Counted from the first letter of the stretch, positions 48,356 through 60,613 are shown. The stretch: 64,000 bases of DNA from Rhynchosporium graminicola (GCA_900074885.1 FJUW01000032.1:1-64000); one strand, 5' to 3'. The notes: generated from the sequence alone by a model not told the origin. A program made the numbers and translations.

Positions 48356-48640
48356 TCAGAAGTTACTCTCAGTAAGATTCCAAGGAAGCTCAGCGTCAGA
48401 GACCTCGAAACAAAAGAATCGATCCTCGAAAAGGCCATGTCCAGCGACGGCATTCCGACGCAGAGCACTGTCGTTTCGGAGGAAACCATCCAAAATTTTG
48501 TTTATTCTGTCAACAAACTTGACGGATCCGCTGTTTAGACATGTTCTGCAGATTTTGGCGAATTCTGGCCACATTATGTCGTCAAATTCCTTGCTGAAAA
48601 TAAACATACGGATATCGGGTTTGTGTCTGCCGGTAGTAAA
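48356..48640 (-). pseudogene. Small unidentified coding remnant
   Basis: The minus strand is open from about 48640 to the stop at 48356 and reads FTTGRHKPDIRMFIFSKEF, then DGFLRNDSALRRNAVAGHGL and EVSDAELPWNLTES. A plausible intron with donor GTAAGG, branch ACTAAC and acceptor TTTTCAG lies just upstream (about 48657-48720). The exon that would join in frame, however, carries a TAG. The start recalls the first strand of the BTB proteins at 24-28 kb (IIFLTTGGLQPD...LGQDF), so it may be another BTB relic; this is weak. Confidence 0.3.
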
Positions 48641-48721
48641 GATGGTCGGCAGAGCTGCTGAAAATAATTAGTTAGTAGCAACGACGAACACAAGGTAGTG
48701 CACGAAGAAGGGGTTCCTTAC

Positions 48722-49830
48722 CAGACGAATGTTTCTGCTGATTTTTCTACTCGTTAAGAAATACTTGCTGTAAAACATGGGGTTGAGATCGGTGACTAGG
48801 GAGCGCGACGCGCTATGAAGCTCAGATGTACTGAGAGGTCGTATTTAGGGAAGGAAAGGTTGGAGGAGACAATCGATGTATCTTTTTCACACACCTTCAG
48901 TATTCACTAGCATGTCCAAAAGTGAGACCTGGTGCAAATATTAATTGAAAGTGTAAAGTTGGTGAAGTCGTTGGGAATCTTGCTCCATATCACTAACTGA
49001 AGGAAAATGTCCAATTCGAGATGAGAACTGGAATAGTTTCGGATAGTCAATCAACTTATCTAGCTACTCATTTCAATTAGCAGCAGTCTATCTCCGACGA
49101 AAAATATTGCTTTCAAATTCTGAGGGGTTCTTTGTCTTTACTTGGACGTCGCTAGTGTGCTCGTTCATCGACTCCTTGAGGCGTGATTATGTTATAGTTA
49201 GGATTTATTTTAAGCCCATGACTCTTAATGCCGGGTCTACCATCTATCTGGATTATCTTTCAGTATCTGGCCTGGTATTCTGCTATATTTTGTGAGGCAA
49301 AGTCAATTTATGAATCCAACATCGTTCAACACTTCCTTCAATCTCAATTTCACTTAGATAAAGAAGCCTCACGGTCGCCCTTCTATCGCAAGATACAGCA
49401 TTGCAGTTAATTATATGTCAGGCCCTGATGAGCCTTCTGTTTTGCATCATAAATATGCAACCTTAAAACTGCAAAATAAGAAAGTAGAGTGCTCAATACA
49501 AGTCACACTTCAAGTTATTATTGACATGCTCGCTTAAGTTGCAGGGTGCTTTGAAGGCTCGCTTAGCAGTTTTGGGGCATCAGAGAGAAAGTCATCCCAC
49601 CTTTGCCCTCAGCTTGCCATGGAGCAAATTAATCCTAGTACTTTACCATAAAGCAACTTGGCTCGCCTAGGAACTTCTGTGACTGAGTGCTAGCTGACAG
49701 GCAGGACAAAGCCCACCTCGTTTACAAAGAAGTAAAAAAAATCCCAAGTTCGCTTACGGAAAAGTCTTCATAGATCGATCAAAAGAAATAGAATTAGCAC
49801 AATCTAGATATGCAAAAAGTCACGTGAGCT
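48722..49830. other. Intergenic, no gene recognised
   Basis: Only short frames (for example 49107-49410) without family features. No repeat or RNA gene was seen before the tRNA. Confidence 0.4.
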
Positions 49831-49927
49831 GAACAGTGAGGGATTCGAACCCTCGCTCTTTCGAACTAGTATTTAATGAGGGGAGGTCATCCTGAAACTA
49901 GCGCCATAACCGCTCGGCCAACTGTCC
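49831..49927 (-). tRNA. tRNA-Leu(CAG) with a 19-base intron
   Basis: The minus strand folds as a tRNA. Acceptor GGACAGT pairs with ACTGTTC. The D-arm is of the GGCCGAGCGG type shared by leucine and serine tRNAs. The anticodon stem is CTAGT/ACTAG, and the loop is TT-CAG-G. The variable arm is long, and the T-arm is GAGGG-TTCGAAT-CCCTC. The anticodon CAG lies at 49894-49892. The intron occupies 49890-49872, directly after the base 3' of the anticodon, the standard place for nuclear tRNA introns. CCA is not encoded, as expected in eukaryotes. Confidence 0.93.
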
Positions 49928-51600
49928 GTATATTGTTTGGTTGAGAAGACATTATATAAGTATATATTGGAATCATTCTACCTTGCCGAAGTGTGCCGGT
50001 TGTGCGTTATGATCAGCACTTGAGTCCGTAGTTAGCCCTGTGGGGCATTGCGGAAGACCCTGCTATTAGTTGACCCTTGAATGTCCATGAGATTGAAAAG
50101 TAAGCCAATCTTTTAAGAGGTAAATAGCCTGTGTAGCAACCAGTAATAGGTATGATCGAATAGAGTATTACTTAAGAGGACACTCTTTAGTCTTAGAAAC
50201 ATCCATCGAAATGGTCCGCGCCTGCGTCATAAAGGTCCGTGGGCTGAGTACATTTGAGAAAGCCTGTTGCACTTTACGTAGTTTGCCTCAAGCGAGTATA
50301 TATCATTGAGTTGATATACTACCTGTAATCTATGTCGGATCAGGTCTTTCAAAATGAAGTAGGAAGGACCTTAGGAGTTAATTACAAGAGATATTAACGA
50401 CGTCTAAGTTGCGTTATATGCGTCCTTTGGGAAGCTGAAAGACGGACTGTTTCATCTACGTGTACTAGTTGTATCATGGTCTTCTATTATTCTGGCTTCC
50501 TTTATCGTGGCTCCCTCTGTCGTAAAAGTGGTTGGTTGAAGACATCGGGAACAGGTCACTGAGCTTCCCTTCCTTCCTCTGTCTAACAAATTTCAAGGAT
50601 ATTTACTGTAACCTCATTGAAGTAGACGATAAAGCGCGAATTGATGAGCATAGAAAAGGAAGGCTAGCTCTGGGTCAATATCCAACTCTGATCTTTCATA
50701 GAAAAGTGGGAAGACTCTGCTCAAGCAAACGCATTTGCTGCAAATTATCCCGACTCGCCTCCGATCACAAAGTTTGTCACAATTTTGTATAATTGCCGAA
50801 CGTTTTGTGTTGGCAGGGCGAATTTGACTTTACTGTGGTAATTCCAGAGGTATATTTTGCATTCAAATAAAGACGGGCACATGAGTTCCCATTTGGCCCA
50901 TTGAATCTCTGCCATGAGGCTGTTGAAGGAGCTCTCAGGGACATGGACACATTCATTCCTTTCTCATAAAGTCAGACAAAATAGGAACTAACCTCGTAGC
51001 GAGAATCGTCTCTCGATCACAATTTACTCAGGGACGACCGAATACTTCTGCATACCTAGAATGATTGGTCGAGTCGAACGGCACTCCTCTTCCAAGAAAG
51101 TTGACTGAGCTTCGGAATATGTAACAGTAGAGAGGGAAAGAGTTTAGGACCTGGTTAGAATTGAATTCCGAAATATTTTGGCCATGCGATGTTGCATCCC
51201 TCTTCTTGATATGTGCGCCGGGAAATAACGCAGTGATTAATAAGATCGAAATCACGTCCGGGTTTTCGGGGCCTAGTATGTATATCATTCCAACAATTGA
51301 CTTTAATTCGTGACATGTTCCACCCCAGGATAGGACCAAATACTATGCAATTGAGCACACAGTATACCAGCGACATGCCTTCAATTCTCCAAGTCACATA
51401 GTCACAGATGGTAGGAATGCTTTCGGAGAAACTGGCATCAATTCAATATGGAGGCACTGCAGGATTGTCAGCACTATTCGACCAAAACGCGAAATCAAAC
51501 ATACCATTATGGCCATCTCTCATACGCCGACATGTCTTGAAATTTGACACATCGGCCCAGCATACGCTTGTGACTTCAAGAAAGCAATCCCCAGCCCCTC
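49928..51600. other. Gene-poor stretch between tRNA and Y14
   Basis: A plus frame at 50532-50792 (SFPSFLCLTNFKDIYCNLIE onward) faintly recalls the FLxLPxEIRxxIY start of DUF7730-type proteins, but it is short and lacks the central motif. Minus frames at 51028-51397 have no recognisable content. Nothing else was seen. Confidence 0.35.
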
Positions 51601-52102
51601 TCAATCAACGACCTCACCCCTGGCCCCAGGACTCCTGCTCCGACTCCTCGCTCTCCCATTCGCAGGTGCTCTTCCCTTCCCAGCCTTTCCAGGAGGTGGT
51701 CTGACGAAAGCAAAGTCAACCTCAATCGTCTGATCCAACAGCTTCGTATTGTGCGCCCCATCAATCGCTTTGCGCGCCTCGTCCAATGTTGGGTATTCGA
51801 TCAGCGCATATCCCTATCCCTCATTAGCCCTTCCCTACAGCCTCGTAGAGAACGCCCACTTTAACATAACCAGTCCTACGATCTAGGTTCAAGTGCAAGT
51901 TCTTAATCTCTCCAAACTCGGCGAACAGATCGTTCAAATCCTCCTCGCTGGCTTCTTCGTGGACGTTGGTGACGATTACGATCCAGCCTTCGATAGAGCG
52001 GACCGCGGTCGCGTTGGTGTGTGTGGCCATTGAAGCGTTCTTTGTGTCTTGTTTTAGTTCGGGAGAGAGGGGCGCATCAACGTCCATTTCGGTGTCTGCC
52101 AT
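51601..52102 (-). CDS. Y14: Exon-junction complex RNA-binding protein Y14 (RBM8A)
   Basis: Two exons, 52102-51860 and 51813-51601, with a 46-base intron (donor GTGGGC), encode 151 residues. Y14 forms a heterodimer with Mago in the exon-junction complex, deposited on spliced mRNA in the nucleus. A single RRM spans about residues 38-115. RNP2 is in [17 protein letters not shown] and RNP1 is split by the intron at GYVK/GYALIEY, after [10 protein letters not shown]. It continues with [20 protein letters not shown] and DFAFVRPP, the family hallmark. The N-terminus is acidic ([13 protein letters not shown]). The C-terminus is rich in RS/RG residues ([13 protein letters not shown]), as in other Y14 proteins. 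A longer frame starting at 52138 exists, but MADTEM at 52102 fits the family. Confidence 0.95.
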
Positions 52103-52755
52103 GATTGCGGTGGTCTTTGGAAAGAGCGAATGTTTCAAGTTGTGCTGGGGAAGCGTTGGTGGTTTGGGCAGCTCGCGACGGAAGTTGTAGCAGACAGGCG
52201 CCTCAACTTTTCGCGGACGCAGAATCTCTCAGCCTTTCAGCCTCAGCAACATAGGATGTCAATGCAACAACCAAAATTATCTCTGAACCATCGAACAAAT
52301 TTATCGTATTTCCCGCAATTATTGAACTTAAGGGGAGACCTTCTTTTGAAATTCTAAGTATTGATTCAATACCTTGAAGATGAAAGCAGCACTCTTCCGC
52401 CTTGATCTGACAAGTATTGTAGATCAAGCGTTGCGCAGAATTCCTTGTGCTTCATACCCCCTAGGAGGAGCTCATGCCTGCTTGTTACATTCGAAAATCG
52501 CACTGAGATCCTATCATTGAGCTGCTTATTATTCTGGTACCGATACGCTATTGGTGTGCCCGTGTTATCCAGACACGACCGCGTGGACGAAGGTTGACTT
52601 GATTCGCTGTCCGTACTACTGTGCCTCTCACGGTATGTTCAGGCGAAGGGACCATTTCAAAGTCGTCGACTTGTCGCCACCTCTCATATATAGCTCATTC
52701 ATCGATGTTCAATTGTTTTGTTATTTTTGAAACTATATCTTATTATCTCTCATCA
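52103..52755. other. Divergent promoter region between Y14 and the monooxygenase
   Basis: 653 bases between two outward-reading starts. It holds both promoters. No specific motif recognised. Confidence 0.45.
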
Positions 52756-54719
52756 ATGGCTTCCCCACACTCGACTTCGCACCATGATGTAGTCATCATA
52801 GGTGCTGGCCACAATGGCATCGTAGCCGCAAAGACATATCTACAAATGAGCCCGTTTGTCGATCTCCTCATCATCGATGGAGAGAAATCTCTCGGAGGGG
52901 TATGGTCAGCCGAACGGATCTATCCAGGTCTGATCTATGAGATGCCATATCCTATGATGAACTTCACAGATTTTGACATAGGAGAAGAATTAGGCATTGA
53001 GCTCTGGGGAGATGTTACTGGGTATCAAGTGAATGAGGCTTTGGTAAGTCTGCCTAGTCTCTATTCTCTCACGGTTTCTCGCCCTGATATGAGCAGAATC
53101 GATATGCAAAGAAGTTCGATATTCCTAAACTATGCCAATTCAACACTCATGTAGAAGCCGTCCAAAGGAACGGACCTGGCTGGAAGGTCATCACACGTCG
53201 GAAAAATGTGAAGACGGATAATGTTGAAGAAGTCACCTGCAACAAGCTCATCGTCGCAACAGGCATTACATCAAAGCCAAAACCCATACCTTATGATTTG
53301 AGCAAATTCGACAGTCCTTCGTTCCACGCTGTTGAAATAGGACAGCGTCAACACGAGCTTCTCGCCAAAGAAGTAAAGCATGTTACCATCATTGGCGGAC
53401 ACAAGTCCGCGCTCGAAGCCGTCGGTGCCTGCGCTCAAGCAGGCAAGAAGGTCGAGTGGCTCATCAGGACAGAAGGAAGCGGACCGACTTGGATGGCACT
53501 TGCTCGAGATGCAGAGGGAAATTCCCTGGCTAAGCTGACCACAAAGCGATTCATGGGCTTCGTATCAAGCAGTATATACAACTCAGATCGTTGGTTGAAT
53601 CGGTTCTTCCACAGCGGGCAGTGGTGGTTGGGAACGTGGATCTTGAATAGATTCTGGCGAATCATGACGGTGACTGTGAAGAAGGATGGCATTACTAAGA
53701 AGAATAGATATCACAACAGTGAGAACTCTCGGAAGTTGGAGCCAGCTCCTGATTCGTACGTTCTCTCTTAACTTCAATCCAATGAACATGTCTCTAGCCT
53801 GTTATTGACTGTACTTTATAGATTTTTCTGGTTTGTCCCAGGCGCCACAAATATCCACGATAGAGACCTCGAGACGATCAAACTTATCGATGAAGGAGAC
53901 CTCGTTAGCGTCACACGTGAAAATTTAGTTACCGCATATGGGAAAACCATCACCCTTTCAAACGGCGACAAGCTGTCTACCGACGCCATTGTCTTCTGCA
54001 CAGGCTGGGATCCCACGTTCCCCTCTCTCTTCTCGCCCTCTCTCGCCGCCGAGCTCGGAATACCCGTCGACCCTTCACATCTCTCCTCAAAAGTAGCCTC
54101 ATATTGGAAAACCCTCGACGCCTTAGCAGAATCGAACATCGACTCTCTAAACCCCATGCTCGCCAACCCACCTTCGAACATCCACATCCCGAAATCCGCA
54201 AAAACGCCGTATAGACTCTACCGGACCATGGTCCCTCCCTCGCTCGCGGCCTCTGGCGACATTTCCATAGTGATATTAGGAAACTACGCCGGCGGACGCA
54301 TCCAACAATCCGCTGAGATCAACAGTCTCTGGGCTGTCGCCTATCTTCTTGACCTCCTCCCTGCACGTACAAAGCGCGTTCTACAGGATAAGGAACGCAT
54401 GAACAGAGATATCGCGCACGTAGAAGCCTTTCGCAAGAAGAGATATCTAAACATGTTTCCTTACCGCCTAGCTATTTTCGAAGCGCCAGAATACGAAGAC
54501 GCCATTATGTGTGATTTGGGGCTGAGGGCGGATAGAAAGGCGATGAGGGTGCCTAAGGGATGGAGGGGCTGGTTTGGATGGAAGGCGTGGACGCAGGAGT
54601 GGTTTGGGAGTTATCTGGCGGAGGACTATAGGGGGATTGTGTGGGAGTTTTGGGAGACTGTTGAGAGGAGGGAGAGGGAGAGTGAGAATAAGCTTTCGCA
54701 AGGGGAGCGTGAAGGATGA
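52756..54719 (+). CDS. Flavin-containing monooxygenase-like FAD/NAD(P)H oxidoreductase
   Basis: Three exons, 52756-53043, 53097-53755 and 53822-54719 (introns 53 and 66 bases, donors GTAAGT and GTACGT), encode 614 residues. The start MASPHSTSHH directly precedes the first Rossmann motif VVIIGAGHNG (residues 12-21), where FAD binds. SLGGVWSAERIYPGLIYEMP follows, the usual G-G-x-W segment of flavin monooxygenases. A second nucleotide-binding motif, VTIIGGHKSALEAVGACAQ, begins exon 2's middle part and should bind NADPH. The segment DAIVFCTGWDPTFPSLF in exon 3 matches the family's ATGY/W motif before the C-terminal FAD contact. Such enzymes oxidise small molecules and often belong to secondary metabolism, but no cluster is visible here. 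The gene looks intact. Confidence 0.9.
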
Positions 54720-55005
54720 TGTGCTTGACGGACTTATCGAGATATGCTTCCGGAGAGCTCTAAGGTAATCGAATAATAATCTATGACTTGTATTCTTGTA
54801 TGTCTACTGCTTTGATGTCAATCCAGGAGAAAGGAGCAGAGCTTGATGTCTGGATATCATAAAATAGAAACTCAAAATATTAGCTTGAACACATTACTGA
54901 TCGTATCTTAACATGACTTCTATCTTTCCCAAATCTAAAATATCGCTTGTCTACTGGAAGAACTTAACCTGTGCCCAACTGTGCGACATCTCGAAGTCAA
55001 ATCCT
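54720..55005. other. Convergent intergenic region
   Basis: Between the monooxygenase stop and the 3' end of the permease relic. Nothing recognised. Confidence 0.4.
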
Positions 55006-55330
55006 CTATCTTCTCAATCTCTTCAATTCCCAATACCTCAAAGGCGGAGAAACCAAAGCCGCCCAAGCAAAACCCACAAAACTCCTCATATCCGCACCAT
55101 TATCACAGACCGAACCGCCAATGGTCAGGTTCAATGAAAGGATACTGTGCCATAAAAAACCGAGCCTGCCAAGCCGACACAAATTGCCACGAGGGCAGCG
55201 ATGCTGATTGAGAGTTTTCCCGACACGTTCCAATCGCTCCAGGTGAAGCTGGGATTGCGCCGGCGACGACGGTGGGAAAAGAACCATTCTTCGAGGTTGA
55301 TCGCTATCCAATTCACGAGCTATATATTGA
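55006..55330 (-). pseudogene. C-terminal relic of a purine-cytosine permease (NCS1 family)
   Basis: On the minus strand one frame reads WIAINLEEWFFSHRRRRR, then FTWSDWNVSGKLSISIAALV and AICVGLAGSVFYG to a TGA near 55131. In a second frame the same DNA continues GADMRSFVGFAWAALVSPPL and RYWELKRLRR to a stop at 55006. The two pieces together follow the C-terminus of fungal Fcy-type permeases: an EE/EH plus arginine cluster, W-x-x-W-N, a transmembrane helix, then a GxxGFA(W) helix and PPLRYxELKR end. One frameshift separates them, and nothing upstream resembles the remaining helices, so only the last exon survives. The identification rests on motif recall, not a search. Confidence 0.55.
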
Positions 55331-57444
55331 TTTATCTCGCAAGGGCTCTTTTCGAAATATTCTTAGGACGAAGTTTGGTTATTCTAAGTAGAAGTGCCAA
55401 AGTTACTCCCTGGTTCTACTCTCGTACGATTTCTCAAGAACAATTATTTAGCGAGTAAAAGCGGCGTGCGTGATTTTAGGTGTGATATTTGGATGTGCGT
55501 TGGAGCCTCATGACCTTTCAATCGATTCCCAGTCGTCTCGTCGTCCTTCCTGCACGGATCGAGGCCAGTCCAGTAAAGTTATAGTTACAGCCAGGTTTAT
55601 ATTTTATAGGGATTGACCACAGATTATACTATTATACTATCCTCCCTCCCTTCTCGAATTAGATGTTAAATTTCAGCTGTAGTAAGTGCGTTAGGTTTAG
55701 CGTTTAAACCGGGGGGGGGATAGTAGAATGAGTTTATTTTAAGCATAAACGTCATTTTGCCAGAAAGAACGGTTGAGTCCCTGTCACCTTGGTTCTGGCG
55801 TTATAACTAACTCCCTGAGACAGTCTGGGGCTGTTAGGGAGTCAGTATACTTGGATGCTAGGCCAGAAGTAGTGAGTATTCAAGTATATAGCGAAGACTG
55901 AAACTACGGTTCATAGAGGTCGAAGGTAAGCCTCTCTCTTATACTGGCCTTCCCCCCTGCTCTCGCTAAGTCTTACCCTGTCTCGACCGTGACTGCTGCT
56001 CTTTGTCAAACGTGAATCTTGGGCTCTTTCAGGGCTCGGTAATCTGTGGCTACTGACTCTACTTCTATTATTGAGCATATCGGAGAATCTATTAGGGAAG
56101 ATATACCTGTGAGTAACGGATCAGGGCAATAGCTTTATATAATTGAGGAGTATGATAGGATAATACTTGATCGTTGGTCACCTACTTTAAGATGTCTCTA
56201 TTTCTCGCAAAAAGAAGATTCTTGTACTTCCGTACCACGCATGCATTTAGGCCAAATACTAAAAATGGCCATATTGAAGGAATCGAGCGTCATCAAAATG
56301 TTTCGGAGTAGTTCAACTGAAGTTTTTCTCTAAAATATGAAACAAAGGGCCGATTATAGGTATCTCTCTCTCATGCATCCCTTCTTTCTTATACACTACT
56401 TTACAAACATGCCCAGCCTTCTAGAAACTCTTCCAGCCCTATGGCCAAAAGATAAGAAACTCTAAATAGCAGGCATGAGTAGCAAAATCTGCGCGTAACG
56501 GAACTTCTATGTTCGTCAAATGTTAAGAGCACTTTCAGTTTTAGGAGTATTAGAAAGTTCAAGAGAATAGAGAATTTTCAACAGATATTACCCACTGGGA
56601 TGAATGTTATCTCATACTCGAAGAAATAGGGTAACAGAGGAACTACCTCGACTGGATATACGCCTTGAGCCTAAGAAGGGGTACACCTCCACGTATCGCG
56701 TGTATCGCGTTCAATGAAGCAGCATGGAACCTTAGTGAGGAATGTATGCATAAATAGTATCTGACGGAAAGCATGGAAAACGATCGGCCCGAAACAAAGG
56801 TGTAGAATTAAGATGCTAAGCGCTAAGCACTCGGATTTGCTAACGAATAAGCGAAGCAGAGGGTCACTTCAGGTAGAAACGAAACCTCTCTGTTATAGCT
56901 GCTGAAACACCGTACGTGACTCTCTTATACTAGTCTCTAAGAATTCATGTCTAGTTCGTCCTTTCTGCCGGAGGGAAGCATTCGAAACGCTAGAGTGTCC
57001 ACACAATTATTGCTTTCAGTTGAACTGTATTCGTATTTAACCGGTAGTGAAAGTAAATCTACGGAGCTACCTACGCAATTTCGTTTCCCATATCACGAAG
57101 TAATACTTACTGTTCCAACACCCAGTTCAATGCCGATTATATGGAGGCTGGCACGGTCCGGTCCAATTACAAATATTCCTGACAATCCCCTTGACCTGCT
57201 AGGAATTGACTCGAAGGGAATGGTAACAAGTTTCGCGCAGCGAATCTGAAGCATGTCAATGATGAAAATTAGACTAGTTGTTGGACGTTAGTCTAGGTAC
57301 CCATCAAATACACTTGAAAGTACGGAATGAATTCATTTATATATTCCCTTGACTGCTCGCAATCTCCTTAACCCCCAACATTGAATTTCGCGTCTTTCAT
57401 ACTTTAAAGTTTTGACATACTCACGATGATTGATATATTTTACA
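55331..57444. other. Gene-poor stretch, possible old repeats
   Basis: Contains a run of nine G (about 55711-55719). At about 55806-55843 there is an imperfect inverted repeat, TAACTCCCTGAGACA facing TGTTAGGGAGTCA, which could be an old LTR end or a hairpin. A plus frame at 56947-57249 (100 codons) has no family feature. No intact gene was seen. Confidence 0.35.
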
Positions 57445-57883
57445 ATGAAGCTCGTACATTTGATATTTGTGCCTCTTTTCCTTGTCTACGCCAACCCGCT
57501 TGAATCCCGCGGTGCAAATAACGGATGTCCCGCACCAAATGGGTGCGCTGGCGTGAGTAGATTCCTTCTGAAGTAAAAAGCACCTTTCTGACATAAATAG
57601 ATTTGTGTCTCAAAAACAAATCTGAAGGGTGAAGTGAAAGACTATTGCAACACCCCCAATGCGCAGTTCCCGTGTGGTAATAGGCGGAATGGAATTAAGA
57701 GCTATGTAAGTACATTTCTTGGAGCAAGAAAATATTGAAATTCGATACTGATTAAGGTAGTGCGGAGGACTGAAAAATCAAGCTTGTACAGCGTATGGGA
57801 ATCAGGAGACTTGGTGTCCAGCCGACTGCCCCGAAACATGCACTGGTAAGGCATATAAACCTTTACCCGAAGTGTGCTCCTAG
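57445..57883 (+). CDS. Small secreted cysteine-rich protein (effector-like)
   Basis: Three short exons, 57445-57552, 57601-57705 and 57761-57883, all in phase 0, give 111 residues. The 48- and 55-base introns have donors GTGAGT and GTAAGT. The first 16-17 residues (MKLVHLIFVPLFLVYA) form a clear signal peptide with a likely cut after YA or ANP. The mature part has cysteines at 28, 34, 38, 52, 61, 72, 80, 90, 94 and 98, plus one at 110 near the end, suggesting several disulphides. Spacing such as CPADCPETC resembles secreted fungal proteins of unknown role. The end is uncertain: a possible donor (GTAAGG) sits at residue 99, and the reading to the TAG at 57881 was taken as the simplest. No single frame is long, so the gene is easily overlooked. 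Confidence 0.72.
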
Positions 57884-60067
57884 TACATTCTCCTCCTCAT
57901 TTAAACAATCTCTGGAACGACGACTAGACATTTGCCCTTGATGAGGCTCGTGCTCGTGCCAACAGAGACAGGGTAAGGGTTTATTACCTCCAACCACGTG
58001 TAGTTCCTTGCAGTGAGGGGAGTGAGGCGACCTGGGGACCTGGTTTATGTCAAAGTGGAAAATAATCGACGCAAGGGCTTCTGGCCTATTCGAGGAACAT
58101 AATCTGCTAGAAATCGAATCGGACTCGCAGTCTTCACTTTTACATATTCAGGGGGTTAGTACCAGATTGGAGGGCTTGAGGGTTAGGGAGGTGGTGGGTC
58201 TTGGGGGAAGGCGAGCCCAATACTTAGCTCCTGTATAAATACAGTTTCTTCGTGCCACTTCCATCGTGCAGAGCTTCCAAGGTGACTCTTTTTTGCCTAT
58301 GTATCTGCAAGTATAGCATACTCGGGTTTGGCGCTCTGAACGAATGTGGCTAAGCTGAGATCGCCGTCGTCGTTAATTTAAAGTAGACTCGTCAGGCGAC
58401 TGGGCTCGAGGATCGCAGGAGGCCAGAAAAAGAAGGATCCTCGGTTGCTTGTTTGTTTGCTTGAATCATACACGCTTCCAGGCCTAGAAGGCCTATGCCG
58501 GCAAATCTGAAGCTATTTACATAGATCCTTGCTCCTCGGGCCTAACCGCAAGAGTATATGTTTAGTAGTTCCTCGATACGTATAATATAAGTCCTAGGCT
58601 TCAATAAATAGCTAAACACCCTGCGTACAGGGAAAAGCGCTAAAGAACGCCCTATGCATCCGAACTTGACTACCCTCCCTCTTTTGCCTTTCCTTCGAAT
58701 TAGCCCATTCGTTCTCGTATATAGGGTGACTAGCTAGATAAAGCAATATTGCGGTCTGCGAATCAGGAGATAAGGCTTGTGTAATTCTTACGTGCTACTA
58801 CTTGTAGTCTTCTGCCCCGGACACCGTATATCGAAACAGGTAGCTACCCCGAATATTTGATTCGGGTTCCTTGTTATTTCTCATACGACTCGATTGAAAG
58901 TAACGAAGGACTAAAGGAGATAGATTCTAGAGTTTTCTACGAAGATACTTCTATAGTTCACGAAGACCGCCGAGGGAGGTCTTTTTAGTCTCCGATAGCT
59001 ACCACCCTTATAGTCTTTTGCCGGTATCGTTCGAGTGGCATAAAATAAGCTACCCGAATGCCGCGTAATACAGGTCAATCCTTTAAGAGAAGGACGCGAA
59101 GTGTGGTAACCCAGTACGCCTGTGCTGAGCGTCCATACAACTTGACGTTTGAGTTGTTTGGAATTGACCTTGTGAAAGAACCTGATGATGATAGTAAAGA
59201 TGATCCGCCAATGTTCGAGGACGACGCGAAGAAGCCTGTGGCTGCAGCTACTTTCTCGTCCTCTTCGAAGAACATTGACATTGACATCCGCGGTTAGCTT
59301 TTATTTTGTACAGGATAAATTCCGACAGTCCATTCGATGGGATTGCCAGGTCCTTCAAAGCTGAGACTGCTTCTTGGTCAATCATGTTTTCTTTCACTTC
59401 GGCAACTACCTCTGCGCCAGTATATTCCAACAATTGCAAGTTACAATCATCATTCGTAAGGCTTTCTGCCATGACGGGCACTAGAGACACTTGTTTTTGA
59501 ACATGTTTTATGTTCGAAAGAAAGAAAGTATTCAATTAGATTTTTGGTGCTGTACACATATCGAAGTGCCGAGTATGGAATTTTGCTCACTTGTTTCACT
59601 TGCCCACACCTTTGTCACTGGCAAAATAACTCCTATCGGCGGAGGGTTTAACAGGCTTCTGTTCTACTCTCGGAACTCAAGAGACAACCTTGCACCTCGT
59701 AGTCTCTCTCGGCTGATCAGGTACTTCGAAACAGGCTACAGGCATCTACTGGCAGGGTTTTAGCCAACATAATCAGTGCAACCGAATAGACTGCGGGATG
59801 TCTGATTGAATCACTTTAATCGCTCTCTGCCTTCGTGCATCGAAGTCCAAATAGTGGCTGTGTTCAACAAGACTTTCGAGATTTTTGTCTCATACCTTTT
59901 TATGCCCGAATCTGGAATTTCCAGTGCAAAGATTCATAATACATTTTTTCCTCATTGATTAATTCTACAATTATCAAAATTAAGACGCTCATCTAGCTGG
60001 CCTCGGCCTTAAATCTCCTGTATAACCAAGTTAAGACGTCGTGGATAGAAGCACCAGAGACGCAGTG
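57884..60067. other. Gene-poor stretch with mild decay
   Basis: Between about 58540 and 59050 the sequence is richer in TA and in stop triplets than its surroundings and may be an old repeat with partial RIP. Short frames facing each other at 59058-59297 (plus, acidic and S-rich) and 59248-59535 (minus) could be remnants of a gene, but no family is recognised. Confidence 0.35.
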
Positions 60068-60613
60068 AACAATTCCTCTCTGTATCAACCCTTGGATGCA
60101 GGCGAGATTCGCTTGTTTATACTTCACCTAGAAGGAAAGAGAGCGTTCATTTATTGCAAACTTATTCCTAATTTGCTCGACGTTACATCCAGTCGGCCAG
60201 CCCGGTAAACTGGAGCAATTAAAACGGATTACCAGGCGCTGTTGTACTTGAGGGGGCTAATTGAACCTGAGCTTTCAATATCCATTAATGAGAGAGAGGT
60301 TCTGATTAGGTCAAATTTATGTGCGGCAATCCAGGTCATCAGAGATGAACAGAGTACGACCAGGTTATAGGTGAAGGCTCTATGCATTGACCAGGAAGAT
60401 ATTCCAGGACGGAATAATCAAGTGACAATGATGGGATCGATTCACGAAGCTGTAAGCAAAGTCCTGGTCTGGCTTGGAGAGGCACAAGATGACAGCGGCA
60501 ACTTGGGCCCAATATTACGGGATATTGTCTGCGTAGCACTAACATATAGAAAGGGCAGATTGAAACCAAGGATTGCCGGTGCTACCAGCGACACTCTCAA
60601 AAGTGTATTCTGA
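60068..60613 (+). pseudogene. HET-domain (heterokaryon incompatibility) gene relic
   Basis: One plus frame of 182 codons shows the N-terminal HET domain in order. SLYQPLDAGEIRLFILHLEG gives the usual Y-Q-P-L-x-x-x-E-I-R-L start. DYQALLYLRG stands where YEALSYVWG is expected, then SISINEREVLIRSNL and AAIQVIRDEQ, and finally VKALCIDQEDIPGRNNQVTM with VSKVLVWLGEA. The frame is interrupted by a TAA near 60212 and by a TAG at 60368-60370, exactly where the family has the tryptophan of LWVDALCIDQ. Both can be single RIP-type transitions. The sequence stops being HET-like after about 60540, so the C-terminal part is lost. HET proteins control self/non-self recognition and cell death on fusion; this one is dead. 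Confidence 0.75.

Noticed and set aside
54468..54701. Minus-strand proline- and leucine-rich frame
   Set aside because: It is antisense to the last exon of the monooxygenase and mirrors its G-rich codons.
55806..55843. Inverted repeat around TAACTCCCTGAGACA as a transposon end
   Set aside because: No partner end or target duplication was found, so it is not called as an element.
56947..57249. Plus-strand frame of 100 codons
   Set aside because: No domain, signal peptide or splice support was seen; kept only as a remark in the intergenic entry.
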